A stretch of 64,000 nt of DNA from Dryocola sp051297175 (GTDB lineage: Bacteria > Pseudomonadota > Gammaproteobacteria > Enterobacterales > Enterobacteriaceae): assembly GCF_051297175.1 (NCBI RefSeq), contig NZ_JBINNY010000001.1, positions 992,001 to 1,056,000 of the forward strand, given 5' to 3'. Made by a program: the position numbers and the translations under genes. The notes beneath the pieces were generated by a model. That model was not told the DNA's origin, did not search any database, and worked only from the letters and a program-made list of their open reading frames with translations. This document shows, one piece after another, positions 51,125-58,851 of the stretch. Positions within the stretch are counted from its first letter, which is position 1. Every line of letters begins with the position of its first letter.

Positions 51125-52348
51125 TCACGACCGGTAGGCGTGGTAGGTAAAGTCGCTATACCCCACGCTGACGTTCCCTTTGACGACGTTGAAGGCTCTT
51201 GAGAAGGGCAGAATAATTTCCTTCGCGTCTTTCCCGCCGCCGGGCGGCTGGCCCATGATTTCGCCGCGTAAGGCATCCACTTTTCCATAGGCTGCCGCCA
51301 TATAGCCAAAGTTAATGCCGCGGCTGGCCAGCTCGCGCGGCAGCTTTTCAAACATCAGCGCGTGGCCAAAGTGGCAGCCGTTGAACAGCAGCACGCCGAT
51401 ATTGCGCAAGCCGTGGAAGTGCAGCAGGTCAGCAATTTCGTCGGCCCGCCGGAACAGGTGTTTTTTATTGTGAATAACGCGGCCCAGCGCCTGGGTATTT
51501 GCATGGGCGTTGAGGGTAAGATGATCGTTGATGGTTAACCCGCTTAATATGCGGCGCGCGTTGCCCGTTTTTCTTTCCTGAGCCTGCTGATAGCGCGCGC
51601 CCGTCACGTCGTCTGCATCCAGCCCTTTAAGAAAAAGCATATTTTTTTCCGGCACGAACGGCAGAAACCTTTCACGGAATTCATTATCGCTGTCGGTAAC
51701 AAACAGCGGTTCGGAGAGATCTAAAATATAACGCTGAGAAGGATTGTTTATCCAATTGGTAAAGCTCTTGGTATTGCTCACACCGGTAAGCGTTTGCCTG
51801 TTGGTGCTATAGACCAGGTTATTAGGATTGTTGCGCTTCACCCCGGCAATTACCGCAGGCGGGGTATTGGCGGCGAAAATAATTTCCTTCGCATCGATTG
51901 GGTTCGTTCTGAACATACCGCTGCGTAGCAGTAAATTAGGCTGGCCGGTAAAGATAACTTCGTTAATATTATTATTATTGATGGATTGCCGCGGCGAGGC
52001 CAGCTCTGCGGACATCAGCTTTTGCATCGCCTCCGCCGCCTTAAAGGCGTTTTTCTGTAAATAGAGCTTATCGATTTCCGACTGTGAAGATTTCTTCGCA
52101 CCGAACCGGGTAGCGAAAATATTTTGCGCGGGCACGACTAATACGCAAATAGCATTGCCTTTCTCCAGAAGCGCGCCTTTATTACTGATATCAACCAGTT
52201 CCCCGCTGATGACTTTTTTATGGGCGAAAAAGCTTGCCAGCGGAACCGCACTAAAATTAGCTATTTCTTCGGGGGGGATGGAATAGATAACTTCTCTATT
52301 TTGAGGCAATAAACTCCATTCGGTTGTCCGTGAACGGTTCTTAAACAT
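51125..52348 (-). CDS. Unrecognised protein with a possible caspase-like (C80-type) C-terminal domain
   Basis: A 407-residue soluble protein that I cannot assign to a family over its full length; no signal peptide or membrane segment is seen. The first ~270 residues contain an Asn-rich stretch (QSINNNNINEVIF, about 121-133). The last ~130 residues contain LNAHANTQALG with His282 and, 43 residues on, VLLFNGCHFG with Cys325. The order beta-His...ADEIADLL...beta-Gly-Cys...RELASRGINFGYMAA resembles the clan CD autoprotease domain of MARTX and clostridial toxins. That would make it a cysteine protease or effector (inference). The coding sequence is AT-richer than its neighbours, mostly in the N-terminal two thirds, suggesting transfer. 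AGGATG upstream of ATG 52348 is the ribosome site. It stands alone between cysH and iap. Confidence 0.7.
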   Translation of the reverse strand: MFKNRSRTTEWSLLPQNREVIYSIPPEEIANFSAVPLASFFAHKKVISGELVDISNKGALLEKGNAICVLVVPAQNIFATRFGAKKSSQSEIDKLYLQKNAFKAAEAMQKLMSAELASPRQSINNNNINEVIFTGQPNLLLRSGMFRTNPIDAKEIIFAANTPPAVIAGVKRNNPNNLVYSTNRQTLTGVSNTKSFTNWINNPSQRYILDLSEPLFVTDSDNEFRERFLPFVPEKNMLFLKGLDADDVTGARYQQAQERKTGNARRILSGLTINDHLTLNAHANTQALGRVIHNKKHLFRRADEIADLLHFHGLRNIGVLLFNGCHFGHALMFEKLPRELASRGINFGYMAAAYGKVDALRGEIMGQPPGGGKDAKEIILPFSRAFNVVKGNVSVGYSDFTYHAYRS

Positions 52349-52476
52349 ATATTCATCCTGATAATGTTTATGGGCGAAGCTATATGAGGGGGATTTTGTT
52401 TTTTAATTAACGGAGGAGTCTAACAAAAAGCATTATCTATTAGTAATAAATACAGGATTAATTATATTGAAATAAG

Positions 52477-52500
52477 AATGAACCTCGAACGAGGTTCATT
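52477..52500 (-). terminator. Terminator-like hairpin after iap
   Basis: AATGAACCTCG and CGAGGTTCATT are perfect 11-bp arms around AA. On the minus strand it is followed by CTTATTTC and lies 9 bases after the iap stop codon. Confidence 0.75.
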
Positions 52501-52508
52501 CAGGGGAA

Positions 52509-53546
52509 TTATTGGGCCTTTGCCAACTCCTTCACCAAAGGCAGCATTATGCGCACCACGTCGTGGCTGCGTTTCTCTATACGTTCCGGCAGCCATTTAT
52601 CGAGATACTGCTGGTTGTCGAGCAGCGCATGATGCCAGGTTGCGCCATCGGGGAAGGCTTTGCTTTTCGCGCGCTGCTGGTAGCCGTCTTTATCGCCCAG
52701 CGACCAGTTGGTGGCTTCTACCGACAGCACCGGAATGCCCGCTTTATCGAACGGCTCGCCGTCGTTACAGCAGCCGGTGCCTTTCGGGTATTTTGCGTTC
52801 AGGCCGGGATTCATCGCTGCCTGAATACCAAACTGATGGGCAAGCTTCAGCGCCCGGTCGCGCGTGAGTTTGCGCACTGCGGCAGGGGTGCTTTTGCCGC
52901 TGTTAAAGTAGAGCCTGTCGCCGGTAATCAAACTATCGAGGTTGATAACCAGCAGGGTGTTTTTCTTTTCTTTCTCGCTCATGCGCTTAAGGATATTTTC
53001 CGCGCCAAGCGAGCCAATTTCTTCGCCGCTGGTGGCGATAAACCTGATGCCGTAGCGCGTCGGCACGTTTTGCAGGCGCTGCGCCAGCTCGAGCATGACG
53101 CCAAGTCCCGAGGCGTTGTCGTCCACGCCCTGAAGCGTCAGCCCGCCCAGGTTATTGTTCACGTCGTTGTCGTTCAGGGGCAGGTAGGTGTCGAGATGCG
53201 CCATGATAATAATCTGCTGCGGAACCTTGCCTTCGCGGGCGGCTATCACCTGGCTTGCGCTGACGTTGTGCCAGTTTTGACGACCGTCTTTGGTGGTGTA
53301 GGGATAGCGCGTGTTAAAGCGGCGAATATCGCTCTGGTAGCCATACTGCGCGAACTGCTGCTGGAGGTAATCCGCAGCTAACATTTCGGCAGGGCTGCCG
53401 GTCATGCGTCCGGGAAAGACGGTAGCGATGTGGCGCGTTTGCAAATTAGCGGTTTCGCCAAGGTGGGCGGGAGCCGCCGCGGCAGAAAACGTAAAACTTA
53501 CGCCAAGCGCCAGGCAAACGGCGGAGCGGCGCAATGCGGAAAACAT
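52509..53546 (-). CDS. iap: Alkaline phosphatase isozyme conversion aminopeptidase
   Basis: Iap is a periplasmic M28-family zinc aminopeptidase that removes the N-terminal arginine of alkaline phosphatase. The 345-residue length equals E. coli. An N-terminal signal peptide (SAVCLALGVSFTFSAAAAPA) ends near residue 27. Metal ligands and the catalytic glutamate are in IIIMAHLDTYLPL, GVDDNASGLGVMLEL, ATSGEEIGSLGAENIL and VINLDSLITGD, and the cysteine pair GTGCCNDGEPFDKAG is kept. In E. coli K-12 iap borders the CRISPR-cas locus on the side facing cysH; that locus is absent here. Confidence 0.94.
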   Translation of the reverse strand: MFSALRRSAVCLALGVSFTFSAAAAPAHLGETANLQTRHIATVFPGRMTGSPAEMLAADYLQQQFAQYGYQSDIRRFNTRYPYTTKDGRQNWHNVSASQVIAAREGKVPQQIIIMAHLDTYLPLNDNDVNNNLGGLTLQGVDDNASGLGVMLELAQRLQNVPTRYGIRFIATSGEEIGSLGAENILKRMSEKEKKNTLLVINLDSLITGDRLYFNSGKSTPAAVRKLTRDRALKLAHQFGIQAAMNPGLNAKYPKGTGCCNDGEPFDKAGIPVLSVEATNWSLGDKDGYQQRAKSKAFPDGATWHHALLDNQQYLDKWLPERIEKRSHDVVRIMLPLVKELAKAQ

Positions 53547-53679
53547 AGTGGGGTCCTTTCTTTAGTCATTTTTGCCCGCGTAGTATGAAACTGTGATCGG
53601 GGTTACACAATTCCAAATCATCCTAAAGCCCCGATAAACAGCCCGTTAAGCACATTTTGTGATATGCAAAACCGCGCCG

Positions 53680-53689
53680 TTATTCCTTT
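53680..53689. promoter_or_regulatory. CysB-like site before cysD
   Basis: TTATTCCTTT fits the TTATTCC(C)TT element of CysB sites, and TCATTCC at 53699-53705 may be a second half site. A TATAGT -10-like hexamer at 53741-53746 follows with no good -35, as expected for an activator-dependent promoter. Confidence 0.45.
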
Positions 53690-53813
53690 ACGGAACTAGT
53701 CATTCCAATTCGTAATTTCATATCAAATATCAGCGCGTCTTATAGTCCCTTTAATTTCATTTAAACGGTCGGGCCATGACCCGCCGTGCTAATCGCAGCT
53801 CAAAGGGAAGGTT

Positions 53814-54722
53814 ATGGACCAAAAACGACTCACTCACTTGCGGCAGCTGGAGGCAGAAAGCATCCATATTATCCGCGAGGTCGCTGCCGAATTTTCCAAT
53901 CCGGTAATGATGTATTCGATCGGCAAAGACTCCTCGGTGATGTTGCATTTGGCGCGAAAGGCCTTCTACCCTGGCACGCTGCCGTTCCCGCTGCTGCACG
54001 TTGATACCGGCTGGAAATTCCGCGAAATGTACGAATTCCGCGACCGCACGGCGAAGAACTACGGTTTTGAACTGCTGGTGCATAAAAACCCGGAAGGCGT
54101 GGCGATGGGCATTAACCCGTTTGTACACGGCAGCGCCAAGCATACCGACATCATGAAAACGGAAGGCCTGAAGCAGGCGCTGAGCAAACACGGTTTTGAC
54201 GCGGCATTCGGCGGGGCGCGCCGTGATGAAGAAAAGTCCCGCGCCAAAGAGCGCATCTATTCCTTCCGCGACCGCTTCCACCGCTGGGACCCGAAAAACC
54301 AGCGCCCCGAGCTGTGGCACAACTACAACGGCCAGATTAACAAAGGCGAGAGCATCCGCGTCTTCCCGCTCTCGAACTGGACCGAGCTGGATATCTGGCA
54401 GTACATCTTCCTCGAAAATATCGAAATTGTTCCTCTGTACCTTGCGGCACCCCGTCCGGTACTGGAGCGCGACGGCATGCTGCTGATGGTTGACGACGAT
54501 CGCATCGACCTGCAGCCGGGCGAAGTTATCGAGCAGAAAATGGTGCGCTTCCGCACGCTCGGCTGCTGGCCGCTAACCGGCGCGGTGGAGTCCGAAGCGC
54601 AAACGCTGCCGGAAATCATCGAAGAGATGCTGGTCTCCACCACCAGCGAGCGTCAGGGACGAGCCATCGACCGTGACCAGGCCGGTTCGATGGAACTGAA
54701 AAAGCGTCAAGGATACTTCTGA
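53814..54722 (+). CDS. cysD: Sulfate adenylyltransferase subunit 2
   Basis: CysD is the catalytic subunit of ATP sulfurylase, making APS from sulfate and ATP with energy from GTP hydrolysis by CysN. The 302-residue length equals E. coli. The PP-loop ATP pyrophosphatase motif is MYSIGKDSSVMLHLARKAF near residues 39-57; GGARRDEEKSRAKERIYSFR and PLSNWTELDIWQYI follow. AAGGGAAGG precedes ATG 53814. It starts the cysDNC operon, 13 bases before cysN. Confidence 0.97.
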   Translation: MDQKRLTHLRQLEAESIHIIREVAAEFSNPVMMYSIGKDSSVMLHLARKAFYPGTLPFPLLHVDTGWKFREMYEFRDRTAKNYGFELLVHKNPEGVAMGINPFVHGSAKHTDIMKTEGLKQALSKHGFDAAFGGARRDEEKSRAKERIYSFRDRFHRWDPKNQRPELWHNYNGQINKGESIRVFPLSNWTELDIWQYIFLENIEIVPLYLAAPRPVLERDGMLLMVDDDRIDLQPGEVIEQKMVRFRTLGCWPLTGAVESEAQTLPEIIEEMLVSTTSERQGRAIDRDQAGSMELKKRQGYF

Positions 54723-54735
54723 GGAACTGCAGCTA

Positions 54736-56163
54736 ATGAACAATGCAATTGCACAACAAATCGCCGAGCAGGGCGGCGTTGAAGCCTACCTGCACGCCCA
54801 ACAGCATAAAAGCCTGCTACGCTTCCTGACCTGCGGCAGCGTCGACGACGGCAAAAGCACGCTGATCGGCCGCCTGCTGCACGACACGCGTCAGATCTAC
54901 GAAGATCAGCTTTCGTCGCTGCACACCGACAGCAAGCGCCACGGCACCCAGGGCGAAAAGCTGGATCTGGCTTTGCTGGTCGACGGCCTGCAGGCCGAGC
55001 GCGAGCAGGGCATTACCATCGACGTGGCCTACCGCTATTTCTCCACCGAGAAGCGCAAATTTATTATCGCCGACACGCCGGGGCACGAGCAGTACACCCG
55101 CAATATGGCGACCGGCGCGTCCACCTGCGAGCTGGCGATCCTGCTGATCGACGCGCGTAAAAGCGTGTTGGATCAGACGCGCCGCCACAGCTTTATCTCC
55201 ACGCTGCTGGGGATCAAGCATCTTGTCGTCGCGGTGAACAAAATGGATCTGGTCGATTTCAGCGAAGCGCGCTTCGAGGAGATCAAACAGGATTACCTGA
55301 CCTTTGCCGAGCAGCTGCCTGCGGATCTGGACATTCGCTTCGTGCCGCTTTCCGCGCTGGAAGGCGATAACGTGGCGGCGCAAAGTGCGAATATGCCGTG
55401 GTACACCGGGCCTACGCTGCTTGAGCTGCTGGAAACCGTGGAAGTGAAGCGGCTGGTAGAGCAGCAGCCGATGCGTTTCCCCGTGCAGTACGTGAACCGC
55501 CCGAACCTCGACTTCCGCGGCTATGCGGGGACGCTTGCCTCCGGCACCGTTTCCGTCGGGCAGCGCGTCAAGGTTTTACCGTCCGGCGTCGAGTCAAGCG
55601 TTGCGCGAATCGTAACGTTTGATGGAGATTTGCAACAAGCTGCTGCGGGCGAAGCGATAACCCTGGTGCTGAAAGACGAAATCGACATCAGCCGTGGCGA
55701 CCTGTTAGTGGACGCCGCCGATGAGCATCCCGCCGTGCAAACCGCAAAAGTCGACGTGGTGTGGATGGCCGAACAGCCGCTGGTGCCGGGCCAAAGCTAC
55801 GACATTAAAGTCGCCGGTAAGAAAACCCGCGCCCGCGTTGATAACATTCACTATCAGGTCGAAATTAATTCCCTGACCCAGCGCGTGGTGGAAAGCCTGC
55901 CGCTCAACGGTATTGGGCTTGTGGATTTAACCTTTGACGAGCCGCTGGTGCTGGATAAGTACCAGGAAAATCCGGTGACCGGCGGGCTTATCTTCATCGA
56001 CCGGCTCTCTAACGTGACCGTTGGTGCCGGTATGGTGCGCGAGCCGCAGGAAGAGGTGTATCAGGAACCTTCTGCCTACGGTGCCTTTGAGCTGGAGCTG
56101 AACGCGCTGGTGCGCCGCCACTTCCCGCACTGGGGCGCGCGCGACCTGCTGGGAGGTAAGTAA
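54736..56163 (+). CDS. cysN: Sulfate adenylyltransferase subunit 1 (GTPase)
   Basis: CysN is an EF-Tu-like GTPase that couples GTP hydrolysis to APS formation by CysD. The 475-residue protein has the P-loop GSVDDGKSTLIGRLLHDTR near residue 35, switch motif DTPGHEQYTRNMATGAST near 113, and NKMDLVD near 168, then two beta-barrel domains. It is 475 residues, like the E. coli form, and not the fused CysNC type, since cysC is a separate gene overlapping its stop by one base. Confidence 0.97.
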   Translation: MNNAIAQQIAEQGGVEAYLHAQQHKSLLRFLTCGSVDDGKSTLIGRLLHDTRQIYEDQLSSLHTDSKRHGTQGEKLDLALLVDGLQAEREQGITIDVAYRYFSTEKRKFIIADTPGHEQYTRNMATGASTCELAILLIDARKSVLDQTRRHSFISTLLGIKHLVVAVNKMDLVDFSEARFEEIKQDYLTFAEQLPADLDIRFVPLSALEGDNVAAQSANMPWYTGPTLLELLETVEVKRLVEQQPMRFPVQYVNRPNLDFRGYAGTLASGTVSVGQRVKVLPSGVESSVARIVTFDGDLQQAAAGEAITLVLKDEIDISRGDLLVDAADEHPAVQTAKVDVVWMAEQPLVPGQSYDIKVAGKKTRARVDNIHYQVEINSLTQRVVESLPLNGIGLVDLTFDEPLVLDKYQENPVTGGLIFIDRLSNVTVGAGMVREPQEEVYQEPSAYGAFELELNALVRRHFPHWGARDLLGGK

Positions 56164-56768
56164 TGGCTGAGCACGACGAAAACGTCGTCTGGCATCCCCA
56201 TCCGGTTACGCAGCAGCAGCGTGAACAGCTCCATCAGCACCGTGCGACGGTGCTGTGGTTCACCGGCCTGTCCGGCTCCGGTAAATCCACCGTAGCCGGG
56301 GCGCTGGAAGAGGCGCTGCACAAGCTGGGCGTCAGCACCTACCTGCTCGACGGCGACAACGTGCGCCACGGGCTGTGCAGCGATTTAGGCTTCAGCGATG
56401 GAGATCGCAAAGAGAATATCCGCCGCGTGGGCGAAGTCGCTAATCTGATGGTGGACGCAGGTCTTGTCGTGCTGACGGCGTTTATCTCGCCGCATCGTGC
56501 CGAACGCCAAATGGTGCGCGAGCGGGTCGGAGAGGGGCGGTTTATTGAAGTCTTTGTCGACACGCCGCTTGAGATTTGCGAAGCGCGCGATCCCAAGGGC
56601 CTGTATAAAAAAGCCCGCGCCGGAGAGCTTAAGAACTTTACTGGTATTGATGCTGTGTATGAGTCGCCGGTGGCGCCGGATATTCACTTAGACGGCGAAC
56701 AATTGGTAACAAATTTGATAGCCCAATTATTAGATCTGTTGCGTCGTAACGATATTATCAAATCCTAA
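56163..56768 (+). CDS. cysC: Adenylylsulfate kinase
   Basis: CysC phosphorylates APS to PAPS. The 201-residue P-loop kinase has GLSGSGKSTVAGALEEAL near residues 35-52, DGDNVRHGLCSDLGFS, and TAFISPHRAERQMVRE with the serine that is transiently phosphorylated in the E. coli enzyme (Ser109). It overlaps cysN by one base (TAATGG). A hairpin follows before ygbE. Confidence 0.96.
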   Translation: MAEHDENVVWHPHPVTQQQREQLHQHRATVLWFTGLSGSGKSTVAGALEEALHKLGVSTYLLDGDNVRHGLCSDLGFSDGDRKENIRRVGEVANLMVDAGLVVLTAFISPHRAERQMVRERVGEGRFIEVFVDTPLEICEARDPKGLYKKARAGELKNFTGIDAVYESPVAPDIHLDGEQLVTNLIAQLLDLLRRNDIIKS

Positions 56769-56775
56769 AGACAGT

Positions 56776-56799
56776 ACCCGGCGCACAACCGCGCCGGGT
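56776..56799 (+). repeat. Strong hairpin between cysC and ygbE
   Basis: ACCCGGCGC and GCGCCGGGT form a perfect GC-rich 9-bp stem with loop ACAACC, seven bases after the cysC stop. It is followed by CGTAAAGG, not T, so it is not an intrinsic terminator; it could protect the cysDNC mRNA 3' end or pause polymerase. Confidence 0.6.
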
Positions 56800-56821
56800 C
56801 GTAAAGGTCACTGGATTCGCT

Positions 56822-57145
56822 ATGCGCAACAGCTCTAACATTGTCATCACACAGGCTGATCCCAGCCCGTCAGCTGAAGAAACGACCTGGTCTTTGCCAG
56901 GGGCGTTCATCGGCTTTTTGTCATGGCTGCTGGCGTTGGGCATTCCGTTCCTGGTCTACGGCCCTAACACCCTGTTTTTCTTCCTGTACACATGGCCTTT
57001 CTTCCTGGCGCTGATGCCCGTCGCGGTAATTGTCGGCATTGCGCTACACTCTCTGGCACGCGGAAGGCTGCATTACAGCTGCGTGGCGACGCTGCTGACG
57101 GTCGCGCTAATGTTCGGTATTTTATTCATGTGGCTTATGGGTTGA
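56822..57145 (+). CDS. ygbE: DUF3561 inner-membrane protein YgbE
   Basis: A 107-residue membrane protein of unknown function found between cysC and ftsB in enterobacteria. Three hydrophobic segments are visible: GAFIGFLSWLLALGIPFLVYG, FFLYTWPFFLALMPVAVIVG and CVATLLTVALMFGILFMWLM. The N-terminal ~35 residues are polar and probably cytoplasmic. The gene sits 53 bases after cysC beyond a hairpin, so cotranscription is possible but not certain. Confidence 0.92.
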   Translation: MRNSSNIVITQADPSPSAEETTWSLPGAFIGFLSWLLALGIPFLVYGPNTLFFFLYTWPFFLALMPVAVIVGIALHSLARGRLHYSCVATLLTVALMFGILFMWLMG

Positions 57146-57326
57146 GCCGCCATCAGGCAAATTTACAAAGATAAATGATGTCCCTATTGAAGCTAAACAC
57201 CCCCCAAACGCGCATGTCGATGCGAACTGTGATAAATTCTGCCGCAAATTCGACGACTCACCGGGGCGACCGAGTGGAGTCCGACATAAAGTTGTGGGAT
57301 GATTGTGCCGTTTTTCAGGGGGCCGG

Positions 57327-57641
57327 ATGGGTAAATTAACGCTGCTATTGCTGGCCTTGTTGGTCTGGCTACAGTATTCACTGTGGTTCGGAAAAAACGG
57401 CGTACATGACTACACGCGCGTCAATGAAGACGTGACCGCGCAGCAGGCGACAAACGCCAAGCTCAAAGCGCGTAACGATCAGCTATTTGCGGAAATTGAC
57501 GATCTTAACGGCGGCCAGGAGGCCATCGAAGAGCGCGCGCGCAACGAATTGAGCATGACCAAACCGGGTGAGACATTCTACCGCCTGGTGCCAGACGGCT
57601 CTAAGCGCGCAGCCGGTAATGCCGCGCAAAACAACCGATAA
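57327..57641 (+). CDS. ftsB: Cell division protein FtsB
   Basis: FtsB is a small bitopic divisome protein that forms the FtsQLB complex and helps activate septal peptidoglycan synthesis. ATG 57327 (MGKLTLLLLALLVWLQYSLWFG) gives 104 residues, one more than E. coli; an upstream frame start at 57303 is not needed. A single membrane helix (residues 4-21) is followed by a periplasmic leucine-zipper coiled coil (EDVTAQQATNAKLKARNDQ, then DLNGGQEAIEERARNELSM) with the conserved Glu-rich end. It leads the ftsB-ispD-ispF run. Confidence 0.95.
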   Translation: MGKLTLLLLALLVWLQYSLWFGKNGVHDYTRVNEDVTAQQATNAKLKARNDQLFAEIDDLNGGQEAIEERARNELSMTKPGETFYRLVPDGSKRAAGNAAQNNR

Positions 57642-57661
57642 ATCAGTATAAGTGATAACAC

Positions 57662-58372
57662 ATGGCAGACTCCTCCCCGGACGTAATTGCCGTGGTGCCG
57701 GCGGCCGGAATCGGCAGCCGCATGCAAACGGAATGTCCAAAGCAATACCTGCAAATCGGCGATAAAACCATTCTTGAACATGCCGTCGCGAGCCTGCTGG
57801 CTCACCCGCGAGTCGGCCATGTCATCATCGCCATTAGCTCAACCGATACCTGGTTTACCTCTTTGCCGCTGGCCACTCATCCGCTCGTCACCGTGGTGAC
57901 AGGCGGCGGGCAGCGCGCCGATTCCGTGCTGGCCGGGCTTCAGGCCGCAGGCGGTGCAAAGTGGGTGCTGGTGCACGACGCCGCGCGCCCCTGCCTGCAT
58001 CAGGATGATTTAGCCAACCTGCTCGCCATCACCCAAACCAGCAAGGTCGGCGGTATTCTCGCGGCCCCGGTGCGCGACACCATGAAGCGCGGCGAGCCTG
58101 GAAAACCCCTGATTGCCCACACCGTCGAGCGCGAAGACCTCTGGCACGCGCTGACTCCCCAGCTTTTCCCGCTCGAACTGCTGCGTAGCTGCCTGCTGCG
58201 CGCGCTGAACGACGGGGCAACCATTACCGATGAAGCCTCAGCGTTGGAATATTGTGGTTTCCATCCGGAATTAATTAGCGCCCGTGCCGATAATATAAAA
58301 GTCACTCGACCTGAAGACCTGCGGCTTGCGGCGTTTTACCTCACGCGGTTAACCCAAATGGAGAATTTATAA
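57662..58372 (+). CDS. ispD: 2-C-methyl-D-erythritol 4-phosphate cytidylyltransferase
   Basis: IspD couples CTP and MEP to make CDP-ME in the non-mevalonate isoprenoid pathway. The 236-residue length equals E. coli. The nucleotide motif VVPAAGIGSRMQTECPKQYL is near residues 11-30, with VHDAARPCLHQDDL near 103 and TDEASALEYCG near 190. It overlaps ispF by one base. Confidence 0.96.
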   Translation: MADSSPDVIAVVPAAGIGSRMQTECPKQYLQIGDKTILEHAVASLLAHPRVGHVIIAISSTDTWFTSLPLATHPLVTVVTGGGQRADSVLAGLQAAGGAKWVLVHDAARPCLHQDDLANLLAITQTSKVGGILAAPVRDTMKRGEPGKPLIAHTVEREDLWHALTPQLFPLELLRSCLLRALNDGATITDEASALEYCGFHPELISARADNIKVTRPEDLRLAAFYLTRLTQMENL

Positions 58373-58851
58373 TGCGTATCGGACACGGTTTTGACGTCCA
58401 TGCCTTTGGCGGCGAAGGCCCAATTATTATTGGCGGCGTGCGGATCCCGTATGAAAAAGGCCTGCTGGCCCATTCTGACGGCGATGTAGCGCTGCACGCC
58501 TTAACCGACGCGCTGCTTGGTGCGGCGGCGCTTGGCGATATCGGCAAGCTGTTCCCGGACACCGACATGGCTTACAAAGGGGCGGACAGCCGCGAGCTGC
58601 TGCGCGAAGCCTGGCGTCGCGTTCAGGCCAAAGGCTATACGCTCGGCAACGTCGACGTGACGATTATCGCCCAGGCACCGAAAATGGCCCCGCACATCCC
58701 GCAGATGCGCGTTTTCATCGCCGAAGACCTTGGCTGCCACATGGACGACGTTAACGTTAAGGCCACCACCACGGAAAAGCTCGGCTTTACCGGGCGCGGC
58801 GAAGGCATCGCCTGTGAGGCCGTTGCGCTGCTGCACAAGGCACGCGCGTGA
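58372..58851 (+). CDS. ispF: 2-C-methyl-D-erythritol 2,4-cyclodiphosphate synthase
   Basis: IspF cyclises CDP-ME 2-phosphate to MEcPP in the same pathway as IspD. The 159-residue trimeric enzyme has zinc ligands in IGHGFDVHAFG (Asp8, His10) and LAHSDGDVALHALTDALLGA (His42), plus ATTTEKLGFTGRGEGI at the C-terminus. It overlaps ispD by one base, and its TGA overlaps the truD ATG (TGATG). Confidence 0.96.
   Translation: MRIGHGFDVHAFGGEGPIIIGGVRIPYEKGLLAHSDGDVALHALTDALLGAAALGDIGKLFPDTDMAYKGADSRELLREAWRRVQAKGYTLGNVDVTIIAQAPKMAPHIPQMRVFIAEDLGCHMDDVNVKATTTEKLGFTGRGEGIACEAVALLHKARA

Noticed and set aside
52349..52508. CRISPR remnant next to iap
   Set aside because: I looked for 28-29-bp repeats because E. 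coli has an array near iap. Only a single perfect hairpin at the iap 3' end is present.
57146..57326. Possible small RNA gene between ygbE and ftsB
   Set aside because: No terminator-like hairpin or promoter pair stood out; it is more likely the ftsB leader and promoter.
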